DNA from: Verrucomicrobiaceae bacterium
Lineage (GTDB): Bacteria > Verrucomicrobiota > Verrucomicrobiia > Verrucomicrobiales > Verrucomicrobiaceae
Assembly: GCA_027489965.1 (NCBI GenBank)
Contig: JAIXZA010000020.1
Location: forward strand, 1-55,372
Direction of reading: 5' to 3'
DNA: 55,372 bases
A program made the translations under genes and the position numbers. How positions within the stretch are numbered: the stretch's first letter is position 1; every line of letters begins with the position of its first letter. Under the pieces are notes generated by a model. It searched no databases and was not told where the DNA came from. It was given only the letters and a program-made list of their open reading frames with translations. This document shows, in pieces, positions 54,146-55,372 of the stretch.

Positions 54146-55372
54146 ATGAATCGTCGTCACTTTCTCCTCAGTTCTCTCGGCACCACCCTGGCTTTACCGG
54201 GAATGTCCTCGCTCATGGCCAAGACCGTAGGCGGTTCTGTCCAGGCAGCCAAAGGTGCAGGCATGGGTGCTTGTCGCTTTGTAGCGATCGGAAATCTGCT
54301 TGGCTATCAGACGAAGAGCCTATTCCCGACGACTCAGGGACGAAATTACGAGAAGACGACGCTGCTCGAGCCGCTGTGGGACATTCGCGATAAGATGACG
54401 GTTTATCGCGGTCTTGATCATGGCATCAAAGGCGGCCACTTCGCGGTGCATTCGTTTCTCTCCGGCGTGCTAAACTCCGAGGCACAAAATCGCCCCGAGG
54501 GCAATGTGACCATTGACCAGTATCTCGCTGACGAGGTAGGCTTTGAGACACGGTTTCCGGCGCTGACGGTGGGTTCGGAAGGCGGCATTCATGGTGGATG
54601 CCAGATCGCGTGGACAAAGTCAGGCGTGCGTGTGCAGCCGGTGACAAATCCGGCGGAGTTGTTTGAGAAACTTTTCGTCACCGACTCCAAGGAACGTCAA
54701 TTGCGGCGCGTGGAAGAAAATCAGGTTCAAGCTTCGATTCTTGATTCCGTTTTAGGCGAGGCGAACCGTCTCTCGAAGCAAGTGAACAAAGAGGACAAAG
54801 ACAAGCTCGACGAATACCTCACGTCCGTCCGTGATGTGGAGAAGCGCCTGGAACTGCGTCAGCGCTGGACGAATCAGCCGAAGCCGAAAGCGCCCTTCGA
54901 CAAGCCCGCAAATCGCAACGCGGTCGAGGATCTGCCGCTGCTGTATGAGATGATCGCTCTCGCCCTGCAGTCGGATAGTACGCGCATCGCCACGCTGGAG
55001 ATCGGCGGCGATTTCATGCCGCAGCATCTCGGCATCAAAAAGGACTGGCACGGCCTCTCGCATCACGGCAACGCCCCCGAAGCCATCGCGGACCTTATCA
55101 CGCTGGAGAAGTATCAGATCGAGCACTACGGCAAATTCGTCGCCCGTCTAGCCAAGATGAACGACGGCGAGCGCACGCTGCTCGACTCGACGACCGTGCT
55201 TTTCGGCAGCGGCATGGGCGATGGCAACTCGCACAAGAATTCCGACCTGCCCATTCTCCTTGCCGGCGGCGGCTACAAGCACGGCGAATTCCGCGAAGTG
55301 CCGCGTGAAGGCATGAACAAAGTGCCGCTGTGCAATCTCTTCGTCGATATCGCCCAGAAGATGGGCGTGGAG
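54146..55372 (+). CDS. DUF1552 family protein, Tat-exported (truncated by the window edge)
   Basis: Only the first 409 residues are visible; the frame stays open to the last base, so the C-terminus lies beyond the window. The start has a twin-arginine-type signal (NRRHFLLSSLGTTLALPGM). The body is DUF1552: FVAIGNLLGYQTKSLFP, the YRGLDHGIKGGHFAVHSFLSG block, SVRDVEKRLELRQRW, and LLDSTTVLFGSGMGDGNSHKNSDLPILLAGGG. It is probably a few dozen residues short of full length. In this phylum DUF1552 genes usually pair with a DUF1592/DUF1588/DUF1585 cytochrome-type gene, which is not in the window. The function is unproven. Confidence 0.9.
   Translation, partial: MNRRHFLLSSLGTTLALPGMSSLMAKTVGGSVQAAKGAGMGACRFVAIGNLLGYQTKSLFPTTQGRNYEKTTLLEPLWDIRDKMTVYRGLDHGIKGGHFAVHSFLSGVLNSEAQNRPEGNVTIDQYLADEVGFETRFPALTVGSEGGIHGGCQIAWTKSGVRVQPVTNPAELFEKLFVTDSKERQLRRVEENQVQASILDSVLGEANRLSKQVNKEDKDKLDEYLTSVRDVEKRLELRQRWTNQPKPKAPFDKPANRNAVEDLPLLYEMIALALQSDSTRIATLEIGGDFMPQHLGIKKDWHGLSHHGNAPEAIADLITLEKYQIEHYGKFVARLAKMNDGERTLLDSTTVLFGSGMGDGNSHKNSDLPILLAGGGYKHGEFREVPREGMNKVPLCNLFVDIAQKMGVE

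Noticed and set aside
54067..54393. 108-residue frame starting upstream of the DUF1552 gene
   Set aside because: It overlaps the DUF1552 coding frame in another phase, has no domain features, and its start region is non-coding leader.
1..55372. CRISPR array, tRNA, rRNA or insertion sequence with transposase
   Set aside because: Looked for regularly spaced repeats, cloverleaf-like tracts and transposase motifs; none were visible.

Overview
The window reads as a chromosomal segment of a Verrucomicrobiota bacterium, most likely of the Verrucomicrobiaceae/Prosthecobacter type. The grounds are the gene families, not a database match: secreted sulfatases, DUF1501, DUF1549/DUF1553 and DUF1552 proteins, a short PEP-CTERM protein, a TIGR02597-like protein, bactofilins with zinc ribbons, an HPr kinase/HPr pair and a MoxR/Bat operon. 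Many starts have no clear Shine-Dalgarno sequence. I see no rRNA, tRNA, CRISPR array, transposase or phage gene.

Layout. 0.2-9 kb: a sulfatase (-), a HisC-type aminotransferase (+), an ExbB-ExbD-TPR envelope operon (-), then a + strand run of acyl carrier protein, M20 peptidase, VOC protein and metK, closed by a strong terminator. 10.3-11 kb: a non-coding gap holding a 185-bp element with 16-bp perfect terminal inverted repeats. 11-17.9 kb: four tightly packed + strand genes for exported proteins. These are a TIGR02597-like protein, two paralogous secreted proteins with different C-terminal ends (one PEP-CTERM), and a 1420-residue protein made of two complete vanadium-haloperoxidase/PAP2-type units fused head to tail. 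17.9-21 kb: tadA, a radical SAM enzyme, a small cysteine protein resembling an HdrA N-terminal domain, and a two-cluster ferredoxin, all on the - strand. 21-26.4 kb: a DUF1501 protein, a zinc-ribbon membrane protein, a TolB-like propeller protein, and hprK-HPr. 26.4-32.7 kb: a degenerate SGNH-type protein, a lipase-like lipoprotein overlapping an ABC ATPase, and glnS. 32.9-36.9 kb: two bactofilin genes, a hexapeptide-repeat protein, frr and araD. 37-42 kb: a DUF1501 plus DUF1549/DUF1553 pair and a truncated PaaK-like adenylation protein. 42-50.3 kb: a moxR-DUF58-DUF4381-batA-batBC-batDE operon on the - strand. 50.3-55.4 kb: a low-complexity lipoprotein, two overlapping sulfatase genes, and a DUF1552 gene that runs off the right edge.

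How the genes fit together. Export and envelope functions dominate: sulfatases with Tat-type DUF1501/1552 proteins (polysaccharide-degrading gene sets in this phylum), an ExbB/ExbD motor with a TPR partner, the Bat aerotolerance/chaperone-like operon, and bactofilin scaffolds. The two most promising under-described units are the haloperoxidase operon at 10.97-17.88 kb and the radical SAM/HdrA-like/ferredoxin module at 17.9-20.4 kb. All functional calls come from reading motifs by eye; no search was run.
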